From Nocardia huaxiensis (GTDB taxonomy: Bacteria; Actinomycetota; Actinomycetes; Mycobacteriales; Mycobacteriaceae): a stretch of 64,000 bases of DNA. Shown piece after piece: positions 31,756 through 40,700 of this stretch (positions within the stretch are counted from its first letter, which is position 1; each line of letters opens with the position of its first letter). The position numbers and the translations under genes were made by a program. The stretch spans positions 1-64,000 of the forward strand of contig NZ_CP059399.1 of assembly GCF_013744875.1 (NCBI RefSeq), given 5' to 3'. The notes below the pieces were generated by a model. That model made no database searches. It had not been told where the DNA came from and worked only from the letters and a program-made list of their open reading frames with translations.

Positions 31756-33078
31756 GTGACCACCAAAGCCCGTTCGGCGAAGACCGCGGCCAAGAACACC
31801 AAGCAGGCCCGCCCGGTTGCCATCCTCGGCGGTAACCGCATTCCGTTCGCCCGCTCCGACGGCAAGTACGCGCACGCCTCCAACCAGGACATGTTCACCG
31901 CGGCCCTGAACGGCCTCGTCAGCCGCTTCGGCCTGCAGGGCGAGCGGCTGGGCATGGTCGTCGGCGGCGCGGTGCTCAAGCGCGTCGGCGAGCACGGCAT
32001 GATCCGCGAGAGCGTCCTCGGTTCCACCCTGTCGCCGTACACCCCGGCCCACGACCTGCAGCTCGCCTGCGGCACCGGCCTGCAGGCCATCCAGACCGTG
32101 GCCGACGGCATCGCGCTGGGCCGCATCGAGGCCGGCGTCGGCGGCGGCACCGACACCACCTCCGACGCGCCGATCGGCGTGAGCGAGAGCATGCGCGAGT
32201 GGATGCTCGACGCCAACCGCGCCAAGAACAACAAGGACTACGTCAAGCTGGTCGGCCGCCTGCGGCCGTCCATGGTCGGCATCGAGATCCCGCGCAATGC
32301 CGAACCGCGCACCGGACTTTCGATGGGTGAGCACGCCGCCATCACCGCCAAGGAGTTCGGCGTCTCCCGCGAGGCGCAGGACGAGCTGGCCTACCTGTCG
32401 CACAAGAACATGGCCGCCGCCTACGACCGCGGCTTCATGGACGACCTCATCACCCCGTTCCTCGGGCTGACCCGCGACGACAACCTGCGTCCGGGCTCGA
32501 CCATCGAGAAGCTGTCGACCCTGAAGCCGGTGTTCGGCGTCAAGGCCGGTGGCGCGACCATGACCGCCGGCAACTCCACCCCGCTCACCGACGGCGCGTC
32601 GGCCGTGCTGCTGTCCACCGACGAGTGGGCCGCCGAGCGCAACCTGAAGCCGCTTGCGTACCTGGTGGATTCGGAGGTCGCGGCCGTCGACTACATCCAC
32701 GGACCGGACGGCCTGCTCATGGCGCCGACCTACGCCGTGCCGCGCATCCTGGCCCGCAACGGCCTGACCCTGCAGGACTTCGACTACTACGAGATCCACG
32801 AGGCCTTCGCTTCCGTGGTGCTCGCCACCCTGCAGGCGTGGGAGTCCGACCAGTACTGCAAGGAGCGCCTGGGCCTCGACGGCGCGCTGGGCTCCATCGA
32901 CCGCTCCAAGCTGAACGTGAACGGCTCCTCGCTCGCCGCGGGCCACCCGTTCGCCGCCACCGGCGGCCGCATCATCGCCCAGACCGCCAAGCAGCTGGCG
33001 GAGAAGGGCGGCGGCCGCGCCCTCGTCTCCATCTGCGCCGCCGGTGGGCAGGGCGTCGTGGCGATCGTCGAGCGCTAA
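31756..33078 (+). CDS. fadA2: Acetyl-CoA acyltransferase (FadA2-like thiolase)
   Basis: Thiolase of 440 residues that cleaves 3-ketoacyl-CoA to acetyl-CoA and a shortened acyl-CoA (or runs in reverse). Nucleophile Cys105 is in LQLACGTGLQA, His348 in EIHEAFASVV and Cys427 in SICAAGGQG; NGSSLAAGHPFAATGGR is also typical. The length equals that of mycobacterial FadA2. The GTG at 31756 is chosen because GGAGACTCGA precedes it; an ATG upstream at 31657 lies inside the operator palindrome and cannot be the start. Divergent from fabG4. A strong hairpin ends the gene. Confidence 0.93.
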   Translation: MTTKARSAKTAAKNTKQARPVAILGGNRIPFARSDGKYAHASNQDMFTAALNGLVSRFGLQGERLGMVVGGAVLKRVGEHGMIRESVLGSTLSPYTPAHDLQLACGTGLQAIQTVADGIALGRIEAGVGGGTDTTSDAPIGVSESMREWMLDANRAKNNKDYVKLVGRLRPSMVGIEIPRNAEPRTGLSMGEHAAITAKEFGVSREAQDELAYLSHKNMAAAYDRGFMDDLITPFLGLTRDDNLRPGSTIEKLSTLKPVFGVKAGGATMTAGNSTPLTDGASAVLLSTDEWAAERNLKPLAYLVDSEVAAVDYIHGPDGLLMAPTYAVPRILARNGLTLQDFDYYEIHEAFASVVLATLQAWESDQYCKERLGLDGALGSIDRSKLNVNGSSLAAGHPFAATGGRIIAQTAKQLAEKGGGRALVSICAAGGQGVVAIVER

Positions 33079-33111
33079 AGACCCCGGGGCTCAGGCCCTT
33101 CGGAACGCCGA

Positions 33112-33145
33112 GGGCGGTGCCCGGTTCGAGGACCGGGCACCGCCC
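33112..33145 (+). terminator. Terminator after fadA2
   Basis: GGGCGGTGCCCGGT (33112-33125) pairs perfectly with ACCGGGCACCGCCC (33132-33145) around a six-base loop; a short TTCTC follows. Confidence 0.8.
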
Positions 33146-33226
33146 TTCTCGCTGCCATAAGAAATATGGGCGTTTCAATTCGGGGCGATCTTCCTAGGCT
33201 GGCGGCCGCCCCAGGAAGGCATGCTC

Positions 33227-33643
33227 ATGAAATACCGTCTCGCGCTGACCGCTATCGCCCTCGGACTTCCCCTGCACGCGGGAGCGGGAAACGCTCACGC
33301 GGAAGGCATTCCGCTCGAGCCCGTCGCCGTGGACTCCGGTTCCGCGCTGCTCGATACCGATCTGGCCACCCAGCTCGGCACCGGGTCGGGGCAACTGGCC
33401 AGGGCTTTGCTGACCGGATCCAGCCAGTTGCAGCGCGGCTCCAACGCCGACATCGCAGGCAGCGGATCCGGCGATCTGGCGAGCTCCGGATCGGCGCTCG
33501 GCAATGACGTTCTGACCACAGGCTCGGCGCAGGCCCTCATCGGACCGGGCAGCGCACTGTCCGACCTCGTGCTCGGGGTCATGAGTTCGGGCTCGGGCAA
33601 AGGCTGGCTGCAGGGCTTCGGCTCACACGCACCGGTGGGCTGA
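33227..33643 (+). CDS. Secreted Ser/Gly-repeat protein
   Basis: Exported protein of 138 residues. Residues 1-26 form a signal peptide ending Ala-His-Ala. The mature part is built of short repeats around Ser-Gly-Ser/Thr-Gly-Ser spaced by about 10-15 residues (DSGSALL, GTGSGQLA, LTGSSQLQRGS, AGSGSGDLASSGSALG, TTGSAQALIGPGSALSDL, SSGSGKGW). No cysteines and no known domain. The ATG at 33227 is preferred over one two codons upstream because AGGAAGG then has a seven-base spacing. It might be a surface or cell-wall-associated protein. Family unrecognised. Confidence 0.65.
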   Translation: MKYRLALTAIALGLPLHAGAGNAHAEGIPLEPVAVDSGSALLDTDLATQLGTGSGQLARALLTGSSQLQRGSNADIAGSGSGDLASSGSALGNDVLTTGSAQALIGPGSALSDLVLGVMSSGSGKGWLQGFGSHAPVG

Positions 33644-33718
33644 AAACCCTTTGGCCCCCAATCTGTTACGCCGATAGCATCGTGATCGGCTGCGGAGTTC
33701 GGTTCCCACCTCCATGAC

Positions 33719-35068
33719 CTATCCGAATCTCACCGCCAGGTCGCGGGTGCGACCGGCGAGATCGGAAATACTGCTGCCGTCGTAACCGGTTACGGCGCTG
33801 CGTAATCGGTCGTGCAGGGGAGCGGTCCACCGGGCAGGGATTCTCGATGCGCCGGTGAGAATGCCCGCCACGGAGCCGGCGGTCGCTCCGTTCGAGTCGG
33901 TGTCCCAGCCCGCCTGTACGGTCAGACCGATGGTGCGGGTGAAATCGCCTTCGCCCCAGAGTAATCCGGCGGCGATGCAGCAGGCGTTGCCGATCGCGTG
34001 CACCCAGTTGTAGCGGCCGTAGCGGGCGCGGATGGCGGCGTTGGAATGCTCCCACGGGAAGCCGCGACGGTGGTCTTCCAGGACCTCCGAGAGGCCGGCG
34101 GCCAGGCGGGAGCGCTCGGGGACGAACCGCTGCGCGGTGGTGAGGGCCGTGTGCGGGGAGTCGGCGGTGAAGGCGGCGGCGACCAGGGCCGCCGCCCACT
34201 GGGCGGCCCATGAGCCGTTGCCCACGTGGGAGATCGAGGCATCGCGGGCGGCCAGGGCGGCGGCGCGGGCGGGGTCGCCGGGGTTGGTGTAGCCGTGGAT
34301 GTCGGCGCGGATGAGCGCGCCTATCCACTCGCGGTAGGGGTTTCGGAAGGTGGCGGTGTCGGGTGGGGTGTAGCCGTCGATGAGATTGCGGTAGGCGACG
34401 CGTTCGGCGGTGTAGGTCTGCAGGAAGGGGAGACGCTCCAGCCAGAGGGACGCCACATCGTCGGGGGTGAAGTCCGGGCCGTGCTGTTCGAGCAGGTGCA
34501 GGCCGAGGATCGTGTAGTCGAGGTCGTCGTCGCGGGGGCAGCCGTCGATGCGGTCGCGGGTGGATTCCGGCCAGGTCCAATGCAATTCGATGCCTTCGGG
34601 CATGGGATCGCGCACCGGGACGTAGTCGCGCAGGGGATAGCCGCCGGCCGGTTCGAGATAATCGCGGATGCGGGCGGGGGTCCAGACGAAGCCGTTCTCC
34701 AGCGGCTTGCCCAGGGTGCAGCCGGCGCAGCGGCCGAGCCAGCCGCCGTGGATGCGGTCGAACAGCTCGTCCGGCGGAAGGGCGGGTGCCTCAACCCGGG
34801 GACGCGAATCATCCACAGCGCCCGGCGCATTCACGTCCCGCCACTCCACATACGGCCAATCAGGCAGGGGCGCAGCGGATTCGATGCGCTCCAGCAGCCG
34901 CCAGCATGCCTTCTCCAGCGGTCGTTCGACGCGGCTGAGTTCGTACACCTCCTCGGTGAAGTCGTCTACCGCATAACCGGATTCACGGCGCTGACACCAC
35001 TCGTAGAACAGCAGGGCACGCGGATCGGCCTCGTGATGGCCGAAGAACGCCGACTCTATCGATCCCAC
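33719..35068 (-). CDS. ADP-ribosylglycohydrolase family protein
   Basis: Protein of 449 residues of the ARH fold, which removes ADP-ribose from proteins or nucleic acids using two Mg ions. The core starts near residue 105 at DRIHGGWLGRCAGCTLGKPLEN. DDDLDYTILGLHLLEQHG matches the first metal-binding region, and TVQAGWDTDSNGATAGSVAGILTGA the second (Asp-x-Asp-Ser/Thr-Asn). The N-terminal ~100 residues are an extra domain I do not recognise. The GTG at 35068 lies seven bases after the stop of the upstream small gene, with GAGGG between, so the two are one transcription unit. Confidence 0.85.
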   Translation of the reverse strand: MGSIESAFFGHHEADPRALLFYEWCQRRESGYAVDDFTEEVYELSRVERPLEKACWRLLERIESAAPLPDWPYVEWRDVNAPGAVDDSRPRVEAPALPPDELFDRIHGGWLGRCAGCTLGKPLENGFVWTPARIRDYLEPAGGYPLRDYVPVRDPMPEGIELHWTWPESTRDRIDGCPRDDDLDYTILGLHLLEQHGPDFTPDDVASLWLERLPFLQTYTAERVAYRNLIDGYTPPDTATFRNPYREWIGALIRADIHGYTNPGDPARAAALAARDASISHVGNGSWAAQWAAALVAAAFTADSPHTALTTAQRFVPERSRLAAGLSEVLEDHRRGFPWEHSNAAIRARYGRYNWVHAIGNACCIAAGLLWGEGDFTRTIGLTVQAGWDTDSNGATAGSVAGILTGASRIPARWTAPLHDRLRSAVTGYDGSSISDLAGRTRDLAVRFG

Positions 35069-35075
35069 CGCACCC

Positions 35076-35522
35076 TCACAGGACGGCCATGGTCGCGTCC
35101 ACCACCTCCGACAGCAGCGGCAGGGACTCGTCGCGCTGCGGCGCCCGCGCCCACCATCGGCCCTCGTGGGTGTGCCGGCCGAATCCCGTGGGCAGGATGA
35201 CATTGCTGCGATGCGGGCCGATGTCGACGCTGTTGCGTTCCATCCGCTCGATGAACTCGTCCGCGGGATACCCGTCGAACACCGCCAGGAACGTGCGGCG
35301 CGGCGGCTGATCGCGCACCAGCACCGGGCCCGGGATGCCGCGCACCGTGAGTTCGCCGAGTATCAAGGCGCCCAACGGTTCCGGCGTGTTCAAGGCCGCC
35401 ACGGTGTCCTGCAGCGACAGCACCACGAAACCCGGGGTGGTCACATGCACGTGCGGCAAACCGAACAGGGACCGGTACACCAGTGCCCATTCCTGCGGGG
35501 TCGTCAGCTCGTCCAACCGCAC
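35076..35522 (-). CDS. Small protein, paralogue of the 7173-7625 product
   Basis: Protein of 148 residues from a GTG at 35522, six bases after GAGGGG. This start makes it align end to end with the 150-residue protein at 7173: both open with a short helix then W...VYR/FYR..FGLP, and both carry V(M/I)LPTG(L/F)GR.T.EG..W near the C-terminus. The family may relate to the N-terminal domain of primase/polymerase-like proteins; that is a weak guess. Its gene lies just upstream of the ADP-ribosylglycohydrolase gene and is very probably cotranscribed, while the paralogue pairs with an XRE regulator. Confidence 0.6.
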   Translation of the reverse strand: MRLDELTTPQEWALVYRSLFGLPHVHVTTPGFVVLSLQDTVAALNTPEPLGALILGELTVRGIPGPVLVRDQPPRRTFLAVFDGYPADEFIERMERNSVDIGPHRSNVILPTGFGRHTHEGRWWARAPQRDESLPLLSEVVDATMAVL

Positions 35523-35769
35523 AATCCACCCCTCGTTCGGGCCCAGCTCCAACGACGGCGATGTCGATCGTCGGCACGAGCCGACCCTTTCCAGTGAAAA
35601 CCGGCCGGGCCGTCGACGCCATCGGTTTGGGTGAATCGTTCGCAAACGGTTGTATCAATGCGCGAAACTCCCAGTGGCTGTACCCACCACGTGTCGAGCT
35701 CACGTGATTCCGCACGGCGCGGGGGTAACCTCGGTAACGAGACAGACACTCCGAACTGGAGGTTTCGTC

Positions 35770-36255
35770 ATGCCGTGCGACTTGATGCTGATCGCCTACG
35801 ACGGGTCCGAGAACGCCCGGCGCGCCGTGGAGTACGCGGGACGGTTCCTGGCCGCCGACAGAGCCGTGGTGCTCACCGCCTGGGAGCCCATGGTGCGGCA
35901 GGCGGCGCGCATGTCCGGGCTGTCCGGGGTCATGCAGCCGGAATGGGTGACCGACGAGGAGATCGAGGACGTCGCCTTCGTGGACGCCAAGACCATCAAT
36001 TCCGAAGGGGTCCGGCTCGCCAAGCTGGCCGGACTCAATGCCGAAGCCCGCACCGTGGAATGCACGACCACCATCTGGAACGCCATCGTGGAGGTGGCCG
36101 ACGAACTGGACGTGGACATCATCGTCGCGGGCACGCGCGGCGCCACCGGCATCCGGGCGCTCATGCACTCCAGCGTCGCGGACGCGGTGCTGAAGCACTG
36201 CCATCGGCCGGTGCTCATGGTGCCGCCCGGACGCGAACCCGACTCGAAACGCTGA
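35770..36255 (+). CDS. Universal stress protein (UspA family)
   Basis: Soluble protein of 161 residues. It begins MLIAYDGSENARRAVEYAG and ends with the ATP-binding signature Gly-2x-Gly-9x-Ser-Ser (GTRGATGIRALMHSS) followed by VLKHCHRPVLMVP. This keeps the residues of ATP-binding Usp proteins. Such proteins help survival in hypoxia or starvation in mycobacteria; the exact role varies. GGAGG precedes the ATG at 35770 by eight bases. Confidence 0.9.
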   Translation: MPCDLMLIAYDGSENARRAVEYAGRFLAADRAVVLTAWEPMVRQAARMSGLSGVMQPEWVTDEEIEDVAFVDAKTINSEGVRLAKLAGLNAEARTVECTTTIWNAIVEVADELDVDIIVAGTRGATGIRALMHSSVADAVLKHCHRPVLMVPPGREPDSKR

Positions 36256-36365
36256 CGCCGCAACAGCATTGAACCCGCAGGTGCGGCAGGGTGACGAGAG
36301 CGACTGAGATCTGCGTCGCTCCCCCGCCCCCACGGCTCGCGCGGCGGACTAGGGTCGGAAAGACC

Positions 36366-37457
36366 ATGGACGGATTTCTGCTCGCGACACCGGACGGGGT
36401 CCTACGCACGACCGGAACCCGCGCCGCGTACGACACCGCGCAGAGCGCTGCCGCCGCCCTGCGCGACGGCGCCGCCGACCTGATCGTCGGCGCACTGCCC
36501 TTCGAACCCGGACGGCCCGCCGCCCTGCGCGCGCCCGCCGAGGCCCTCCACACCGCCGGACCCTGGCGGCCCGCCGCGGTGCCCGCGCTGCCCGCCGTGC
36601 GCGTGGTCTCCGAAATGCCCAGTGCCGCAGAACATGTGGCGCGGGTGACGAAACTCGTCGAACAGCTCGGCGACCCGGCGCAGCCGCTGCGCAAGGTGGT
36701 CGCGGCGCGCTCCCTGCTCGCCGAAGCCGAGGAACCCCTCGATCCCGAGGTGGTGGCGGCGCACCTGGTGACCCGGCATCCGCGAGCCAATGTGTTCGCC
36801 GTGGACCTGACACCCGCCGGGCGGCCGGGCGACACACTGCTCGGCGCGACACCGGAAGTCCTGGTCGCCAAACAGGGCAATACCGTGACGCTGCGCCCGC
36901 TGGCCGGCACGCTGCCCCGGCTCGCCGATCCGGAGGCGGACCAGGCGCAGGCGCGAGAACTGTTGTCCAGCACCAAGAATCACGATGAGCACGCCTTCGT
37001 CATCGCATGGATCCGGGCGCGGCTCGAGACCGTGTGCGGTGAATTGACGATCCCGGACGCGCCGGAACTGCTCGGCACCCCCGAGGTCTGGCACCTGGCC
37101 ACACCCATCAGCGGAAAGCTGAACGACCCGGGCATCTCGGCCCTGGACCTGGCCGTCCTGCTGCACCCCACACCTGCCATCTGCGGCACACCCACCGACC
37201 TCGCACTCGAAACCATCCTCGAGATGGAGGAGGATCGCGGCTTCTACGCGGGCGCGGTCGGCTGGTGCGACAGCCGCGGCGACGGCGAATGGGTGGTCGC
37301 CATCCGCTCCGCCGAACTCTCCGCCGACGGGCGCTCACTGCGCGCCTTCGGCGGCGGCGGCATCGTCGCGGCCTCGGACCCGCACACCGAACTGGTCGAA
37401 ACCACCGCCAAGCTCCGCACCTTCCTCGGCAGCCTGAACTGCGCAGTCCCGAACTAG
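36366..37457 (+). CDS. entC: Isochorismate synthase
   Basis: Chorismate-binding enzyme of 363 residues that turns chorismate into isochorismate for salicylate-type siderophores or menaquinone. Signature parts are LGATPEVLVAKQGNTVTLRPLAGT (substrate loop), KNHDEHAFVI, HLATPISGKL and HPTPAICGTPTDLALE, followed by RGFYAGAVGW with Mg-binding Glu residues nearby. The N-terminal third is the usual divergent part. No other siderophore or menaquinone gene is adjacent. From memory, a stand-alone entC is also found in mycobacteria. The first in-frame ATG near the start of similarity is 36366. Confidence 0.88.
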   Translation: MDGFLLATPDGVLRTTGTRAAYDTAQSAAAALRDGAADLIVGALPFEPGRPAALRAPAEALHTAGPWRPAAVPALPAVRVVSEMPSAAEHVARVTKLVEQLGDPAQPLRKVVAARSLLAEAEEPLDPEVVAAHLVTRHPRANVFAVDLTPAGRPGDTLLGATPEVLVAKQGNTVTLRPLAGTLPRLADPEADQAQARELLSSTKNHDEHAFVIAWIRARLETVCGELTIPDAPELLGTPEVWHLATPISGKLNDPGISALDLAVLLHPTPAICGTPTDLALETILEMEEDRGFYAGAVGWCDSRGDGEWVVAIRSAELSADGRSLRAFGGGGIVAASDPHTELVETTAKLRTFLGSLNCAVPN

Positions 37458-37562
37458 ACGGGTTTCAGCCGGGCAATCGGTATGTGCATGATCACGTCAG
37501 GGCCGTCGACCTGCTAGGTTGGCTCGAGTTACGCACAAGCGTCGATGTATGGGAGTTCCGCG

Positions 37563-37733
37563 ATGAAGTTTGCCGTCCCGGGTGCAGCAAGTGCTGTCGG
37601 TGGAGCCTTGGTCGGGCTGGCCGCAGTCCTGGTCATCACGATGGCGGCGTCGCAGGACAAGCGACCCGATATCGACCGCAGTGGCGACGCCTCCTCGTCG
37701 CTGCTGAACAACGTTGAGTACGGCGCCCGCTGA
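37563..37733 (+). CDS. DUF2613 small membrane/secreted protein
   Basis: Protein of 56 residues: one hydrophobic segment (SAVGGALVGLAAVLVITMAA, about 10-29) and a short polar tail ending LLNNVEYGAR. This matches the small DUF2613 protein that, from memory, sits just before aftD in mycobacteria (Rv0236A). GGGAG precedes the ATG. Its last 20 bases overlap the proposed TTG start of aftD, so the two are coupled and the small protein may assist AftD in the membrane (inference). Confidence 0.8.
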   Translation: MKFAVPGAASAVGGALVGLAAVLVITMAASQDKRPDIDRSGDASSSLLNNVEYGAR

Positions 37734-40700
37734 CGGGCTGACCAAGGATCCAACCGCGGCGACCGGTCCGGTGGACCGGTCGCCGAACACTGAACCGCTG
37801 GGCCGCCGCTGGCTGCTCGGCACCTTTCTCGCCGCGTTCCTGCTGACGTTCCTGCAGGCGCCCGGCCGCACCGTCGCCGACACCAAATACGACCTGGCGC
37901 AGAATCCGCTCGGCTTCCTCGAGCGCGCGTCACACCTGTGGAGCAGTCAGGCTCCCATGGGACAGGTGCAGAACCAGGCGTACGGGTACTTCTTTCCGCA
38001 CGGGGCGTTCTTCTCGCTGGGCCACCTGCTCGGCCTGCCCGCGTGGGTCACCCAGCGCATCTGGTGGGCGCTGCTGCTGCTCGCCGGCTGGTGGGGAATC
38101 ATCAAACTCTGCGAGGTCCTGGGGATCGGCAGCCGCGGGTCGCGGATCATCGCCGCCACCACCTTCGCGTTGTCGCCGCGCGTGCTCACCACCCTGGGCT
38201 CGATCTCGTCGGAGACGCTGCCGATGATGCTGGCGCCGTGGGTTCTCCTCGGCCCCGCCGCGCTCGGGGTTGCGCTGCGGCGCAAGCGAAATGAGAGCCA
38301 TCCGGCCTCAGCGCACACAATCGCGCGGGAAACTGCCGAAACGGCGGAATCAGAGCCGGAAGTGTGCGCTCAGGCCGGATCTCCCCGCTGGGGTGCGGCG
38401 ACCCCGGCGGGGAGCGCGCTGGCACTGGCACTGATGGGGTCGGTCAACGCGGTGGCGACCGCCGCGGCGTTTCTGCCCGCCGCGCTGTGGTGGATCTCGT
38501 TCCAGCCGAATCGGCGATGGTGGCAGTTCACGCGGGCGTGGATTCCGCTGCTGGTGCTGGCCACCTTCTGGTGGGTGGTGCCACTGCTGTTGCTCGGCAA
38601 GGTGAGTCCGCCGTTCCTGGACTACATCGAATCGTCCGGGGTGACCACCCAGTGGGCCTCGCTCGGGGAGGTGCTGCGCGGGACCGACAGTTGGACGCCG
38701 TTCGTGTCGCCGGAGCGGATCGCGGGGGCGGTGCTGGTCACGCAGCCTGCCGCCGTGCTGGCCACCGGGATGCTGGCGGCGGCGGGCATGGCGGGATTGG
38801 CCATGCGGTCCATGCCGTATCGCGGACGGCTGGCGCTGATCCTGGGCGTGGGACTGGTCGGCATCTGCGCCGGATACGCCGGGCAGCTGGGCGGGCCGTT
38901 CGCCGAGCAGGTGCGGCTGTTCCTGGACTCCGGCGGCGCACCGCTGCGGAACGTGCACAAGCTGGAACCGCTCATCCGGCTGCCGCTGGTGCTCGGACTG
39001 GCGCAGCTGCTGAGCCGGGTGCCGCTGCCCGCCTCGGTGCCGATGCCGGTGTGGCGCAAAGCCTTCGCGCATCCGGAACGGGATCGGATGGTGGCGGTCG
39101 GGGCGCTGATCCTCACCGCGCTGGCACTGTCCACCTCACTGGCGTGGACGGGGAAGCTCGCACCGCGCGGGGATTACGACAAGGTGCCGGACTACTGGCA
39201 CCAGACCGCGGACTGGCTGGCGCACAACGCCTCCGACACCCGCGCGCTGATCGTGCCGGGCGCGCCGTTCGCCAGTCAGGTGTGGGGACTGACGCGCGAC
39301 GAACCCCTCCAGGCGCTGGCGAGCACCCCGTGGGCGGTGCGAGACGCCGTGCCGCTCAACCCGCCCGGAGCGATCCGGGCCATGGACTCGGTGCAGCGGC
39401 TCATCGCGGACGGGCGGCCCTCGACCGGGCTCGCGGCCACCCTCGCCGCTCAGGGCATCGGAATCCTGGTGCTGCGCAACGACCTCGACCCCGACACCTC
39501 GCGCTCCACGCGGCCGATGCTGGCGCACCGGGCCATCGAGGGATCGCCGGGGCTGACCAAGGTCACCGAATTCGGCGATCCGGTCGAAACCCCGAAAGCC
39601 GAAGGACTCGTCGCCGACAACGACCTACGACCCGCGTACCCGGCGATCGAGATCTACCGCGTCGAAGCCGAACCACCGGGCACGCCGGTCGCCGGACAGG
39701 GCGGGAACGGCGACGCGGCGCGTGCGAACGGCGATCCGGGCAGCACAACCGGCGGCGACGGTGGCTCCGCCGAGTCGGGCAATGCGGCGATCGAGGTGCG
39801 CAGCGGAACCGGTGCGCCCCAATCATTTCCCGGTGCTTACACGGTGCCGCTGGACAGCGTGCCCGTGGTCGAGGGCGGGCCGGAGGTGCTGGAGCGGCTG
39901 CGCCGGAATCCGGCCACATCGAACGGGCCCGTGCTGCTCGCGGCGGATGCGGCGGCGGCCGGGCTGCCGGTGCGCTCCCTCACCGTCACCGACACACCCA
40001 TGGATCGGGAAGCCGACTTCGGGCGGGTGGACAACCACAATTCGGCGTTGCGGGCACCCACCGACGCCCGACGGACACACAATCTGGTGCCCGACTATCC
40101 GGTGCCCGGCGCGCAGCTGGTCGAAGGCGAATGGTCGGGGGCGACCGTCACCGTGTCGAGCGCTGCCGCCGATGCCACCCAGCTCGGCGGGGCCGCACCC
40201 GGCAGTTCGACCGCGGCGGTGGTGGACGGGGATCCGGCCACCGCGTGGATCAGCAACGGCACCGAACACGCACTGGGGCAGTGGCTTCGGCTGGATCTCG
40301 ACAAGCCGGTCAGCTCGGGGGTGCTGCGGTTGACCACGAGCGCGGCCGCCATCGGCAGCCCGGTGAAATGGGTGGAGGTCGAGACCTCCAAGGGGACGGT
40401 GGCCGGGCGCATCGCCGAACCCGGTACGCCGGTGTCGATCTCGCTGCCGCCGGGGAAGACCGACTGGGTGAAGATCACCGCCACGCGCACCGAGAACGGC
40501 ACCGCCGGTGGGCAATTCGGAATCGCGGAACTTCAGCTCGTCGACTACGCGGACGGCGACAATCCGGCCCCGATCGACATCCGGCATCGCACGGTGCTGC
40601 CGCCTACACCCGCAGGCGCGGAAGTGCTGGGCTGGGATCTCGGGCAGGAATTCCCCGGCCGCGGTGCGTGTTTCGACGCACCCGACCGGGTGCGCTGCAG

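Noticed and set aside
31663..32946. 427-residue minus-strand open frame opposite fadA2
   Set aside because: Shadow of a strongly conserved thiolase; Val/Gly/Arg-rich without domains.
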